Source of the DNA: CAZPUI01 sp964415525
GTDB lineage: Bacteria; Acidobacteriota; Holophagae; Holophagales; Holophagaceae
Direction of reading: 5' to 3'
Length of the DNA: 26,972 bases
NCBI GenBank assembly: GCA_964415525.1
Contig: CAYQAS010000057.1
Span: 1 to 26,972 of the forward strand
The translations under genes and the position numbers were made by a program. The notes under the pieces were generated by a model that was not told the DNA's origin, made no database searches, and saw nothing but the letters and a program-made list of their open reading frames with translations. Below are positions 1 through 7,866 of this stretch, in pieces; position 1 is the stretch's first letter, and the number at the start of each line of letters is the position of its first letter.

Positions 1-530
1 TGGACGGGCGCTGGGTGACCGTGCGGGATGCGGGAAACGTGCAGCCCGGAGACGAGATGCATCGCACGCAGGACCGGCTCTGGCTCGATGCGCTGCGCGC
101 CGCCGAACCCTTCCGTGCGGCCCCTATGGAGGCCTTGCCCCCGCGATCCGTCCTGGGGCGGCGGCTGGTGCCGAGTCCGGACCCGCACCTGGACTTTCGC
201 TGGAACATCGCCAATTCACTTGCCCGGCGCTTCTATGCCACGCGCGGAGCGGTGGAGATGGAACCGGCCCTGGAGCTGCAGGCCTTGGGTATGGGCAAGC
301 CGGTCATGACCACCCGACTCTGCCTGAAATACGAACTCGGCCACTGCCTCCGGCACGTCCTCGATCGGACCGCGGGGGATGTTCCCGTGCTGGATGAGCC
401 GCTCTTCCTGGAGCATGAGGGCCATCACTACCGGTGTGTGTTCGACTGCAACCGCTGCGAGATGACGCTGGTGGCGGAAGGTCGCATGCCCCTGTTGCGA
501 CCCAGGCGCGGGGCGCCCAGGTCCCAATGA
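1..530 (+). CDS. U32 family peptidase, C-terminal fragment
   Basis: The reading frame is open from the first bases of the window (in frame from base 3), so only the C-terminal ~175 residues are present. The segment around 297-340 reads VMTTRLCLKYELGHC and is followed by an EPLFLEH... stretch and then FDCNRCEM near 439-467. This Cys-containing arrangement (CLKYELG..C, then FDC..CEM) is the conserved C-terminal signature of U32 peptidases of the YhbU/YdcP(RlhA) type, which act on collagen-like substrates or in rRNA and tRNA hydroxylation. A GD.MHRTQD stretch earlier in the fragment resembles the DUF3656-like insert of the large U32 proteins. The GTG at 15 is an internal codon, not a start. The stop at 528-530 overlaps the ATG of the next gene. 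The family is assigned from motif memory. The precise substrate cannot be inferred from this fragment. Confidence 0.68.
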   Translation, partial: DGRWVTVRDAGNVQPGDEMHRTQDRLWLDALRAAEPFRAAPMEALPPRSVLGRRLVPSPDPHLDFRWNIANSLARRFYATRGAVEMEPALELQALGMGKPVMTTRLCLKYELGHCLRHVLDRTAGDVPVLDEPLFLEHEGHHYRCVFDCNRCEMTLVAEGRMPLLRPRRGAPRSQ

Positions 531-937
531 GGCGGCTCCTCTGGCTGTTGGCGGGCTGCTTCTTCGTGGGGCTGGCAGCGGTGGGTGTGGTCTTGCCCCT
601 GCTTCCCACGACGCCCTTCCTCCTGCTTGCGGCAGCCTGCTTCGCCCGCAGCTCGGAGCGGCTTCACCGCTGGCTGCGGGAACAGCCCCGGTTCGGCGGG
701 ACGGTGAGGAATTGGCAGGACCACGGCGTGATTCCCCGTCGGGCCAAGGTGCTGGCGACGCTCCTCATCATCCTCAGCCTCGGGGCGATGCTGCTCCATG
801 GCAGGGTGCAGGGCTGGCTTTGGGTGCCGATCCTGGCACTGCTGGGGTGGGGGCTTTCCTTCATCTGGAGTCGGCCAGACGCACCGACGGCCCCCGGTGA
901 GAGGGCCGTCGGGGAGTGCGGGCCGCCTACTTCTTGA
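527..937 (+). CDS. DUF454 (YbaN-like) inner-membrane protein
   Basis: A 136-residue protein starting at ATG 527, which overlaps the preceding stop as ATGA, so the two genes are probably translationally coupled. An upstream in-frame ATG at 434 would lie deep inside the peptidase gene and adds a non-membrane tail, so it was rejected. The N-terminus is hydrophobic and contains the DUF454 hallmark GVVLPLLPTTPFLLLAA, followed by CFARSSERLHRWL and then two more hydrophobic segments (about residues 77-105). YbaN-family proteins are small three- to four-helix inner-membrane proteins of unknown function. In many genomes they sit next to haem or oxidoreductase genes. The 3' end overlaps the convergent gene by 11 bp. 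Confidence 0.85.
   Translation: MRRLLWLLAGCFFVGLAAVGVVLPLLPTTPFLLLAAACFARSSERLHRWLREQPRFGGTVRNWQDHGVIPRRAKVLATLLIILSLGAMLLHGRVQGWLWVPILALLGWGLSFIWSRPDAPTAPGERAVGECGPPTS
886..910. terminator. GC-rich hairpin at convergent gene ends
   Basis: Perfect 8-bp stem, GACGGCCC (886-893) with GGGCCGTC (903-910) and a 9-nt loop. It lies inside the last codons of the DUF454 gene and 17-41 nt beyond the stop of the convergent LolA-like gene. There is no U-tract on either side, so at most it is a weak or factor-assisted terminator, mainly for the minus-strand gene. Confidence 0.3.
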
Positions 938-1664
938 GCAGCGCCTGGATCTCGGCGGGCGCGTCGAAGGTACTCTTCTCGATGGGCTTGTTCCACTCCA
1001 CGCTGGTGAAGGTGATCGTGAAGGTCTGGCCCGCGGCGTTGTTCACCATGGTGTGAGGCATGAGTACGTCGCCCGCCTTCTTGTAGTCCTTGGAGACCAT
1101 CTCCATGGGCATCTCACCCATGGCGGTCACCAGCTTGGTGGTCACTTTAACTAGGAAGCCTGTCTTGACGCTGTAGTAATGGGTCGCGGGCTCGCCCTTG
1201 TGGGGGGTGGCCAGCACCTTGTAGCAGGGTTCCCCTTCCACGGTTTCGGTGGCCTGGGTCTGGACGCTCTTGTAGACCTCGCGCCAGTTCTCAGCGTGGA
1301 AGAATGCCTCGCGCTCGGCGGCGATCTTCTCTGCACCCTGTTTTACCTGGGGTCCCTGCATGGGGTTGATGCCCCAGGCGTTCTTGCCGTCGAAGCCTTC
1401 GCGGATCTTGCCCATGTTTGGGATATCAACCTCGGAAAGGGTGAGGTTGGGCTCAGCCCGGTAGACGGTCATGGTGGCCTTGAGGCCCGCGGCGGGCATC
1501 TCGAAGGTGCCCTTGATGATCGCGGACTTTTTTGCCGCGAGGGTGGCCTTGCCGCCCGTGACTTCGATGGAGCGGTCGAGGATGGTCTCGGCCTTGGGAA
1601 GGGCCTGTGCCGCGAGCATGGCGGGAACGGCGAGGGAGAGCAGTGCGATTCGTGTGAAGGACAT
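927..1664 (-). CDS. Secreted LolA-like (outer-membrane lipoprotein-sorting type) protein
   Basis: 245 residues with a clear Sec signal peptide (MSFTRIALLSLAVPAMLAAQA, cleavage probably after AQA near residue 21). The mature part is rich in alternating beta-strand patterns, with KSAIIKGTFEMP, GKIREGFDGKNAWGINP, CYKVLAT, a TGFLVK turn and MPHTMVNNAAGQ..TITF. This resembles the half-barrel LolA/LppX superfamily proteins common in Acidobacteriota, which bind lipid acyl groups in the periplasm. The start has a GGAG ribosome-binding site at a 5-6 nt spacing and lies 15 nt after the stop of the upstream S41 protease gene, so the two form an operon. The superfamily is moderately sure. The ligand and partner are unknown. 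It may simply be a periplasmic partner of the protease. Confidence 0.72.
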   Translation of the reverse strand: MSFTRIALLSLAVPAMLAAQALPKAETILDRSIEVTGGKATLAAKKSAIIKGTFEMPAAGLKATMTVYRAEPNLTLSEVDIPNMGKIREGFDGKNAWGINPMQGPQVKQGAEKIAAEREAFFHAENWREVYKSVQTQATETVEGEPCYKVLATPHKGEPATHYYSVKTGFLVKVTTKLVTAMGEMPMEMVSKDYKKAGDVLMPHTMVNNAAGQTFTITFTSVEWNKPIEKSTFDAPAEIQALLKK

Positions 1665-1679
1665 GGAAGCTCCTGTGAG

Positions 1680-2951
1680 TTACTTGGTGGATTGGCGGAT
1701 CCAGGCGACGGCCTGATCCAGGATGGGATCCTGCCCTGCGAGGAGGGCGGACTGCGTGGGGACGATGACTTCATCCGGCGTCACCCCAAGGCCTTCCAGG
1801 GGCTTGCCGCCGTGGGAGATGTAGTTGGCGATGACGTATTGGAAGCCGTCGCCATTGGGGAGGCGTTCGAACATGGAGGGCAGGGCCGCACCGGCGGAGC
1901 GCGTGCCGAAGACTCGGGCTCGCTTGATGTCCTGCATGCCGCCCGCGAAGATCTCGCTGGTGGAGCCGGAACAGCCGTCGACGAGGATCGCCACGGGGCC
2001 GTCGAAGGGGGTGGGACGCGGGAAGACGACGAATTTCAAGGCCGATCCGCGCAGGGTCATGGTGCCCAGCTTGAGGCCCGTCTCACTTGTGAACCAGCCT
2101 GCAGCGCCCATGGCCATGCCACCGATGCCCCCGGGATTGCCGCGCAGGTCGAGGACGAAACCCCTGGCGGGGCCGCCTTCCGTCAAGGCTGCGCGGAAGC
2201 CGTCTGCCACGGTCTCTGGATCCATCCACATGCTGAATCGCAGAACTCGCACGTCTGCAGGAAGGCTCTTGCGCTCCAGCCAGAAGGGCATGGGCGGCAT
2301 GTTGCCAAAGGTGACCAGACGGCCCTTGGGCTCGGTGCGCCCCAGTTTCACCGGGACGATGGCCTTGCCGTTGTGGAATTCGACATCGACGGTTTCCGCG
2401 ACCTGGCCGTCCAGCAGCCCTCCCAGGCGGCGGCTGAGGATGAGGTCGTGCTGGGTGGAATCCTTGAATGCCCCACTCAGCTTCTGGAAGAGGGGCGCCA
2501 CCTCACGGCCGGAGACGCGCACCAACTCCCAGCCCGGTTTGATGCCAGCCTTGGCGGCGGGGGAGCTTGGCTCCACTTCCGTCACGATGGCCTTGCCCGC
2601 GAGAGGGCGCAGTTCAAGGCCAGGGGTGCCGCTCTCCTTCGCGCCGCTCTGAAGATCCGCGTAGACCTCTGCCGGGACGATGCCGAAGTGGGTCTGTTTC
2701 AGGCGCCCCAACATGTCCCCGAGGAGGGCGCGGATCTCGCCCACGCTGGCGGCCTTTTCAACCTTGGGCTTAAATTCGTCATGGACCTTCTGCCAGTCGA
2801 GTCCACCCAACGTCGGATCCCAGTGGCGCTTGGCGACGGTGGACCAGACCTGTTCGAAGGACTGGAGATGCAGGGCTCGTTGCTCGGAGGTCAGACCTGT
2901 GGGTGGGGCCGCGACCAGCATGGCGGGAAGCAGGAATGGCAGGAGGCGCAT
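1680..2951 (-). CDS. Secreted S41-family (C-terminal processing type) peptidase
   Basis: Starting at ATG 2951 (AAAGGA site upstream) gives 423 residues with a signal peptide at about 1-17. The longer open frame to 3128 runs through the divergent promoter region and was rejected. Order: helical N-terminal part (20-100) with THFG at 87-90; a PDZ domain around 105-165 (GLELRP...SSPAAKAGIKPGWELVRVSG); and the S41 catalytic core at 235-400 with DLRGNPGG (268-275) and GCSGSTSEIFAGG (326-338). Ser330 is the expected nucleophile. The Lys that CtpA/Prc proteins have about 25 residues later (GKG) is absent: here the sequence is GTRSAGAALPS. The enzyme therefore probably uses a His-assisted mechanism like tricorn/IRBP-type S41 members, with His88 as the candidate. 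It cleaves envelope proteins or peptides in the periplasm. It is the first gene of a two-gene operon with the LolA-like gene. Confidence 0.9.
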   Translation of the reverse strand: MRLLPFLLPAMLVAAPPTGLTSEQRALHLQSFEQVWSTVAKRHWDPTLGGLDWQKVHDEFKPKVEKAASVGEIRALLGDMLGRLKQTHFGIVPAEVYADLQSGAKESGTPGLELRPLAGKAIVTEVEPSSPAAKAGIKPGWELVRVSGREVAPLFQKLSGAFKDSTQHDLILSRRLGGLLDGQVAETVDVEFHNGKAIVPVKLGRTEPKGRLVTFGNMPPMPFWLERKSLPADVRVLRFSMWMDPETVADGFRAALTEGGPARGFVLDLRGNPGGIGGMAMGAAGWFTSETGLKLGTMTLRGSALKFVVFPRPTPFDGPVAILVDGCSGSTSEIFAGGMQDIKRARVFGTRSAGAALPSMFERLPNGDGFQYVIANYISHGGKPLEGLGVTPDEVIVPTQSALLAGQDPILDQAVAWIRQSTK

Positions 2952-3142
2952 GGGGGATCCTTTGCTCGGAACGGATACCAGCCTTCCATCCCTGGTGTCC
3001 GAGCGGGGTATTTCCAGGCCGACGGTGGAGTTCCTGGGACGAATGGTCGATCCTCGCCGAGCAGCGGTGACGGCATCCCGGCGGGTGGGGACGAGAGGTG
3101 AGCGCCGTGTGTCACCATGAGGATCCATTCAGGAGCACTGAT

Positions 3143-4930
3143 ATGAGGGACTTCCTCAAGAGCCTGCTGGCGTCCATGGTGGCGCTTGCCCTGTTCAGTG
3201 GCGCCGCGCTGCTGCTCTTCTTCGTCTTCATGGCGGCCATGACCCCCGCGGCGCCGACGGTGCCCGATCGGGCCGTACTGGTGCTGGACCTGTCTCAGCC
3301 CATTCCCGATGCCGCCCAGGATGGCGGTCCCCAGGAAGCCCTCCAGCGCGCCCTCTCCGGCGGAGGGGAGGCGGGTACGCCCCTGCCTCTGCTGCTGAAT
3401 ACCCTGGAGCGCGCGGCCAAGGACAAGCACATCGCCGCCCTCTATCTGACAGGCAATGTCCAGAGTTCCGGGTACGCCAGTGGACCCGCGGCCCTCAAGG
3501 AGCTGCGTGAGGCCCTCCAGCGGTTCAAACAGGAGAGCGGCAAGCCGGTGGTTGCCTATAACGAGGCCTACGGGAAGAGCGATCTCTACCTCTGCGGCGG
3601 CGCCTCCACGGTCTACCTGCATCCGAGCGGTGAAGTGGACGTCACGGGACTTGCCGCCGAGCCCATGTTCTTCGGGGGACTGTTCAAAAAATACGGCGTC
3701 GAAGTCCAGGTGACCCGTGTGGGCAAGTTCAAGAGTGCGGTGGAGCCCTACATCCTCGAGAAGATGAGCGATGCCAACCGCGAGCAGATGCAGTCCTTCC
3801 TCGGTGACATCTGGAGCGAGTGGAAGGCTGGCGTGGCCGCCGACCGCAAGAAGCTGCCAGAGGATCTCCAGACCCTTGCGGACCAGAAGGGCACGCTGCT
3901 CTCCCAGGAGGCCCTCCAGGCGGGTCTCGTGGACAAACTGGCGAATCCGGACGAGGTGCTGGACGAACTGAAGCGGCTTTCCGGCAAACAGGCCAAGGAT
4001 CGGGAGTTCCCCCAGATCACGCTGGAGACTTACGCGAAGATCGGCGGCGACAGCTCCAAGGGACGCAACCGCATCGCCGTCGTATACGCCGAAGGCGACA
4101 TCGTGGATGGGGAGGGCGACGGCAACCAGGTCGGCGGGGAGCGTCTCAGCCGGGAGCTGCGTCGCCTGCGTCTCGACACAAGCATCAAGGCCGTCGTCCT
4201 TCGGGTGAACAGCCCCGGCGGCAGCGCCATCGCCTCGGAGCTCATCCAGCGTGAAGTGATCCTCACCAAGGCCGTGAAACCCGTCGTGGTCTCCATGGGC
4301 TACCTCGCCGCGAGCGGCGGCTATTGGATCAGCACCTACGGCAGCCGCATCTTCGCCGAGCCCAACACCATCACCGGCTCCATTGGCGTCTTCGGCATGA
4401 TGCCGAACGTCAAGAAGCTGGCCAATGAACACGGTCTGACTTGGGACAACGTCCAGACTGCGCGGCTGGCCTCTCCGGGCATTGGGCGGCCCCGCACCGC
4501 CGACGAGCTGGCCCGCATACAGGTGCTGGTGGATGATGTCTACGACCAGTTCCTCCGGCGTGTCTCCGACAGCCGTAAGATGACCAAGGAGGCGGTGCAC
4601 GAAGTGGCCCAGGGGCGCGTCTGGTCTGGTCAGGCGGCGCTGAAGCTCGGTCTGGTGGACGAGATGGGCGGGCTGAAGGACGCCATCCGCCATGCCGCCA
4701 AGCTGGCCAAGATCGAGAACGATTACCGGGTGGATACCCCTGATCCCGCCAAGCAGGGCCTCGAGAAGGTGCTGAGTCTCCTGGGGGACAAGGACAAGCG
4801 GAAACTCACTCGCACCGGGTTGGCGGGCGACGTGAAGAACGAGTTTGATCGGGTGTTCCGTGCCCTCTCCGCCCTCAACGATCCCCGCGGGATCTACGCG
4901 CGCATGCCCATGGATCTGGTGATCCGGTAG
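3143..4930 (+). CDS. sppA: Signal peptide peptidase SppA, 67K type
   Basis: The start at ATG 3143 has an AGGAG site at 3131-3135 with 7-nt spacing and gives 595 residues, matching E. coli-type double-domain SppA (~618). An N-terminal membrane anchor spans about 8-33 (ALALFSGAALLLFFVFMAAM). The N-terminal domain carries the catalytic lysine in GKFKSAVEPY (Lys197). The C-terminal ClpP-like domain has NSPGGSAIASE (356-366) and the nucleophile in GYLAASGGYW (Ser391), followed by TGSIGVFG. These correspond to Lys209 and Ser409 of the E. coli enzyme. The protein forms a membrane-anchored tetrameric bowl that degrades released signal peptides and other membrane peptides. It is divergently transcribed from the S41 protease, so this is a small envelope-proteolysis neighbourhood. 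It ends at a strong terminator hairpin. Confidence 0.96.
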   Translation: MRDFLKSLLASMVALALFSGAALLLFFVFMAAMTPAAPTVPDRAVLVLDLSQPIPDAAQDGGPQEALQRALSGGGEAGTPLPLLLNTLERAAKDKHIAALYLTGNVQSSGYASGPAALKELREALQRFKQESGKPVVAYNEAYGKSDLYLCGGASTVYLHPSGEVDVTGLAAEPMFFGGLFKKYGVEVQVTRVGKFKSAVEPYILEKMSDANREQMQSFLGDIWSEWKAGVAADRKKLPEDLQTLADQKGTLLSQEALQAGLVDKLANPDEVLDELKRLSGKQAKDREFPQITLETYAKIGGDSSKGRNRIAVVYAEGDIVDGEGDGNQVGGERLSRELRRLRLDTSIKAVVLRVNSPGGSAIASELIQREVILTKAVKPVVVSMGYLAASGGYWISTYGSRIFAEPNTITGSIGVFGMMPNVKKLANEHGLTWDNVQTARLASPGIGRPRTADELARIQVLVDDVYDQFLRRVSDSRKMTKEAVHEVAQGRVWSGQAALKLGLVDEMGGLKDAIRHAAKLAKIENDYRVDTPDPAKQGLEKVLSLLGDKDKRKLTRTGLAGDVKNEFDRVFRALSALNDPRGIYARMPMDLVIR

Positions 4931-4948
4931 GTGCGTTTCTCACTGACG

Positions 4949-4974
4949 GAAGCGGCGCCCTCGGGCGCCGCTTC
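4949..4974 (+). terminator. Intrinsic terminator of sppA
   Basis: Perfect 11-bp stem GAAGCGGCGCC (4949-4959) paired with 4964-4974 around a CTCG tetraloop, followed by a short T-rich stretch (TGTTTC). It lies 19 nt after the sppA stop and just before the end of convergent hemD, so it may also stop transcription from the other strand, although no T-run follows on that strand. Confidence 0.8.
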
Positions 4975-4978
4975 TGTT

Positions 4979-5623
4979 TCAGATTTGAGCCCGTGAAAGC
5001 AGGGCTTTCAGTGCACCCGGTCGAGGTTCGCACCAGTCCGTGGCGGGGGTGCCACCGCGGGCGAAAGCGTCCGCGGTGCGGGCGCCCCACGCGAAGCGCA
5101 GGAGGGCCTTCGCACGGATGGCCAGGAGTTCCGCCTGCATGGGGCCGAGGGCGAGGACGGCATCCAGGTTCGTGAGGTCTGGGAAGGGCACCGTGGCCAC
5201 TTCCCGGTGCGTGATCCAGGGGTGAATCCGCCAGGGACTGTCCGCAGCTACGTGCTCCAAGAATTCCCGGCTACGCTCGCCGCGCACCAGCAGAATGTGG
5301 CCGCCCTGCGGTCGAAGCCGTTGCAGGGTCTTCCAGAGGCCTTCCGCATCTGGCGTCTCTGGAAGATCCACGCGGCGGCTGCCGTTCTCCAGCGGGCGGG
5401 CCGTGGCCTCTCCGGTGGCGATGCAGGGCAGGGCGGGATCCAGTGTCACGGTACGGGCGGCGGCGGGAGAAAGCACGATGGCGAGGTCTGCCGTTGGACA
5501 GGGATTGTCCTCTTCGGTCCGCTCGAAGGTGGTGAAGGGGCAGCTCACCGGTTCCCAGCCCGCCTCGGCGACCGCTGCGAACAGCGCGTCTTCGGGGTTC
5601 CGGGCGAGACCGAGGCGTTTCAC
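4979..5623 (-). CDS. hemD: Uroporphyrinogen-III synthase
   Basis: 214 residues starting at GTG 5623, which overlaps the hemC stop (GTGA). HemD sequences are poorly conserved. The call rests on size, on position directly after hemC, and on the two-lobed alternating pattern: an N-terminal lobe MKRLGLARNPEDALFAAVAEAGWEP..CPFTTFE, then a second lobe with GGHILLVRGERSREFLEHVA and DAVLALGPMQAELL, and a C-terminal WGARTADAFARGG resembling the usual GxxTAxxxxxxG motif. The enzyme closes and inverts ring D of hydroxymethylbilane to uroporphyrinogen III, the common precursor of haem, sirohaem and cobamides. It is somewhat short (usual 240-260). Confidence 0.88.
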   Translation of the reverse strand: MKRLGLARNPEDALFAAVAEAGWEPVSCPFTTFERTEEDNPCPTADLAIVLSPAAARTVTLDPALPCIATGEATARPLENGSRRVDLPETPDAEGLWKTLQRLRPQGGHILLVRGERSREFLEHVAADSPWRIHPWITHREVATVPFPDLTNLDAVLALGPMQAELLAIRAKALLRFAWGARTADAFARGGTPATDWCEPRPGALKALLSRAQI

Positions 5624-6489
5624 CAGCCCATGCCCTGCAGCACGCGGGCGAGCACGTCGGCGTCGTCGCCCTCGGCCTCAGCCTCCCGCAGTCCATCGTC
5701 ACCCGCAAAGGCGGCCCGGAGGTGCATGGTGCCATCCTCCCGCAGGGTCGCCAGGGCGCCGAGGGGCTGCTGGCAGCCGCCGCCGATGCCCGCAAGCACG
5801 CCTCGCTCCAGCGCCACTCGACGGGCGGTGGCGGGATCGTGGAAGCCCTTGAGGATGTCGACGATGTCGGGGCGGTCCGAGCGGGTCTCCGCCAGCAGGG
5901 CGCCCTGGGCGGGTGCAGGCAGGAGTTCGTCCGGAGTGAGTGGGCGCACTTTCAGGCCGGAGAGGTCCAGGCCGAGGCGGCCGAGGCCCGCGGCGGCCAG
6001 GATGGTGGCGTGGAGCGGTGCGTCCCGAAGGATGCCATCCCGCACCCGCTGGAGGCGCGTGGGCACATTGCCGCGGATCCAGGTGAACGAGGCCTTGGGG
6101 AAAGCGCGCTCCAGGAAGCGGCGGCGGCGTTCGGCGCTGGTGCCGATGACCGGCGCATCGGGTGCGTCCTGCCGCATGACGAGCAGATCCACGGGGTTTT
6201 CGCGCACGGGCACGCAGGCGGTGACGATGCCCGCGGGGCGCTCAAGGGCAACGTCCTTGAAGCTGTGGATGAGCAGATCCACCTCACCCACGTTGAGGGC
6301 GTCTTCCAGCTCGCGGGTGAAGAAGCCAGTGCCCGTGGACTTGTCCAGCGGTCCCGCCAGCCAGGCATCGCCGCTGGTGGTGAACTTCCGCCATTCGAGT
6401 TCCACGCCCTGGTCGGCGAGAAAGGCCACCATGGCTTCCGCCTGCTTGATCGCGAGCTCGGAGCCCCGGGTTCCCACGACGATCTTCAC
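5620..6489 (-). CDS. hemC: Hydroxymethylbilane synthase (porphobilinogen deaminase)
   Basis: Starts at GTG 6489, which overlaps the hemA stop as GTGA, giving 289 residues. The longer frame to 6813 lies inside hemA and was rejected. Family motifs are clear: GTRGSELAIKQAE at the N-terminus, HSFKDV (75-80, catalytic Asp79), the substrate-binding RGNVPTRL (139-146), PAPAQGALLAE (191-201), and the dipyrromethane-cofactor cysteine in GIGGGCQQPLGA (Cys239). The enzyme polymerises four porphobilinogens into hydroxymethylbilane in the cytoplasm. A variation from the consensus is HSFKDV for the usual HSMKDVP. It is coupled on both sides with hemA and hemD. Confidence 0.97.
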   Translation of the reverse strand: MKIVVGTRGSELAIKQAEAMVAFLADQGVELEWRKFTTSGDAWLAGPLDKSTGTGFFTRELEDALNVGEVDLLIHSFKDVALERPAGIVTACVPVRENPVDLLVMRQDAPDAPVIGTSAERRRRFLERAFPKASFTWIRGNVPTRLQRVRDGILRDAPLHATILAAAGLGRLGLDLSGLKVRPLTPDELLPAPAQGALLAETRSDRPDIVDILKGFHDPATARRVALERGVLAGIGGGCQQPLGALATLREDGTMHLRAAFAGDDGLREAEAEGDDADVLARVLQGMGW

Positions 6490-7607
6490 AGGGACCCCTG
6501 GTTGAGGGCGCGGAAGGCCAGGGTTCGGCCCCGCTTGAGTACGCCCTGGAGGGCTTCGAGGGCCGGGGCGTCCAGCTTGGCGAGCAGGGTTCCGGGGGCC
6601 AGGGCGTCCTGCTCCAGCTGGTCCCAGGCCTCGGTCAGCTTCTGTTGCACCGTCTTCATCTGGGACTTCTGGGAGCGCTCCTCGCCCCGTTTGCGCAGCC
6701 GGGTGACGGCCTGGAGGAGGTGCGGTTCGGCCTGATCCGCGGCGGCACGGCGCTGGACCTTGGCGGCCTCCGTCTCGGCCAGGAAGGCTTCCAGTCCGAT
6801 GCGGTGCACCCAAGGCAGCGTTTCCAGGGCCGGCTCGGTATCCGGGGGCAAAGCGAGATCGAGGACGCGCATGTGGTGGTGGCGCTGAATGTGGCTCCAG
6901 GCGTCCAGGGTGAAGAGCGGGCGGTGGCTGGCAGTGGCGCTCACCAGGGCGTCGAAGTGGCCGGGATCCCGCTGAAGTTGCCCCAGGGGCACGACAGGAT
7001 GGCCCAGGGCCTCGGCCTTGGAGAGGGTCCGATTGGACATTGTCACCTGGTAGCCCCGCTCCGGCAGCCGCTCCGCGAGGTACTGGGTCATGGGACCGAC
7101 GCCCACGAGCACGACCTTGGCGCCCGGCTTGAGGGCCTGCTCCAGGTGGCGCAGGGCAGCGGTGGCGACACTGGCGGATCCGTCGGCCAGACCGAGCCTG
7201 GAGCGCATGCGCTGGGCTTCTCGAAGGATGTCGTCCAGGTACGCGGTGGCCTCATCCCCGGCGGTGTTGCAGTTCTTGCCTTCTTCCAGACTCGTGCGCA
7301 GCTGGCCCACGATTTCGCGGTCGCCCAGATTCGCGCTGACGAGGCCCGTGGCCACCTCCAGCATGTAGCGCCAACCGGCTTCACCCTCGTAGCGGGCAAC
7401 TTCCTGGTTGAGGCCCATGACCTCGGGATTGCCCCCCCAGAGCACCCAGATGGTGCGCTGGCAGGTGGCCATGTAGAGCATCTCGGCGCAGCCGGTCATG
7501 CGCTTCCAAAGGATCAGGTGATCCGCCAGGTGATCGCGCACGACGTGACGGGCCACGATCTCAAGATCGTGACGGGGGGCGTGGAAGCTGTAGACGACGG
7601 GATCCAT
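6486..7607 (-). CDS. hemA: Glutamyl-tRNA reductase (divergent)
   Basis: 373 residues from ATG 7607, preceded by GAGG 7 nt upstream. The open frame to 7709 adds an unrelated tail and was rejected. It reduces Glu-tRNA to glutamate-1-semialdehyde, the first step of the C5 haem pathway. The nucleophilic cysteine is present at the expected place (MATCQRTIWVL, Cys49), but the consensus TCNRxExY is altered (Q for N, no Glu). The region SANLGDREIVGQLR (91-104) corresponds to the usual SxxxGExQIxGQVK. The NADPH-binding loop is VLVGVGPM (166-173), followed by MSNRTLSKAEAL. A C-terminal helical dimerisation region (about 290-373) is present but short. Position at the head of hemC-hemD supports the call. 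It is divergent and compact compared with the usual 410-450 residues. Confidence 0.9.
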   Translation of the reverse strand: MDPVVYSFHAPRHDLEIVARHVVRDHLADHLILWKRMTGCAEMLYMATCQRTIWVLWGGNPEVMGLNQEVARYEGEAGWRYMLEVATGLVSANLGDREIVGQLRTSLEEGKNCNTAGDEATAYLDDILREAQRMRSRLGLADGSASVATAALRHLEQALKPGAKVVLVGVGPMTQYLAERLPERGYQVTMSNRTLSKAEALGHPVVPLGQLQRDPGHFDALVSATASHRPLFTLDAWSHIQRHHHMRVLDLALPPDTEPALETLPWVHRIGLEAFLAETEAAKVQRRAAADQAEPHLLQAVTRLRKRGEERSQKSQMKTVQQKLTEAWDQLEQDALAPGTLLAKLDAPALEALQGVLKRGRTLAFRALNQGSL

Positions 7608-7803
7608 AGACCTCAGGGACCTTGGGAATTCAAGACCAGCGTATCGGAAAGTTCCAGCGTGTTGACTCGGATGCTGCCAGGGGCGGATATGCACCGTGAC
7701 GGTGGTCAAATGCTGTCGGGGATGACCATGTCATCGCTCATGAAGGGATTCGAGTTGAATTTCTCGTGGATGCAGCATGGATATGAATGCTGGCTTATGG
7801 AAA

Positions 7804-7834
7804 TGCGGTCCGCATGGATCAGATGCGGGCCGCA
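7804..7834 (-). terminator. Twin-palindrome hairpin downstream of the M14 gene
   Basis: Two near-identical self-complementary 11-mers, TGCGGTCCGCA (7804-7814) and TGCGGGCCGCA (7824-7834), are separated by 9 nt. They can pair with each other as an 11-bp stem with one mismatch. Read on the minus strand, the structure begins 33 nt after the stop of the M14 gene and is followed by TTTCC. It is a plausible terminator, though the U-tract is weak. The rest of 7608-7866 holds the hemA leader and nothing else I recognise. Confidence 0.4.
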
Positions 7835-7866
7835 AATTAATTCAGGCGGATACGGTTCTCGGCGTT

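Noticed and set aside
1179..3101. 640-codon open frame on + across the LolA-like and S41 genes
   Set aside because: Lies antisense to two well-supported minus-strand genes; Gly/Asp/His-rich translation without domains. Long antisense frames are expected at this GC content.
2891..4693. 600-codon open frame on - across sppA
   Set aside because: Antisense shadow of sppA, whose catalytic residues and ribosome-binding site are clear.
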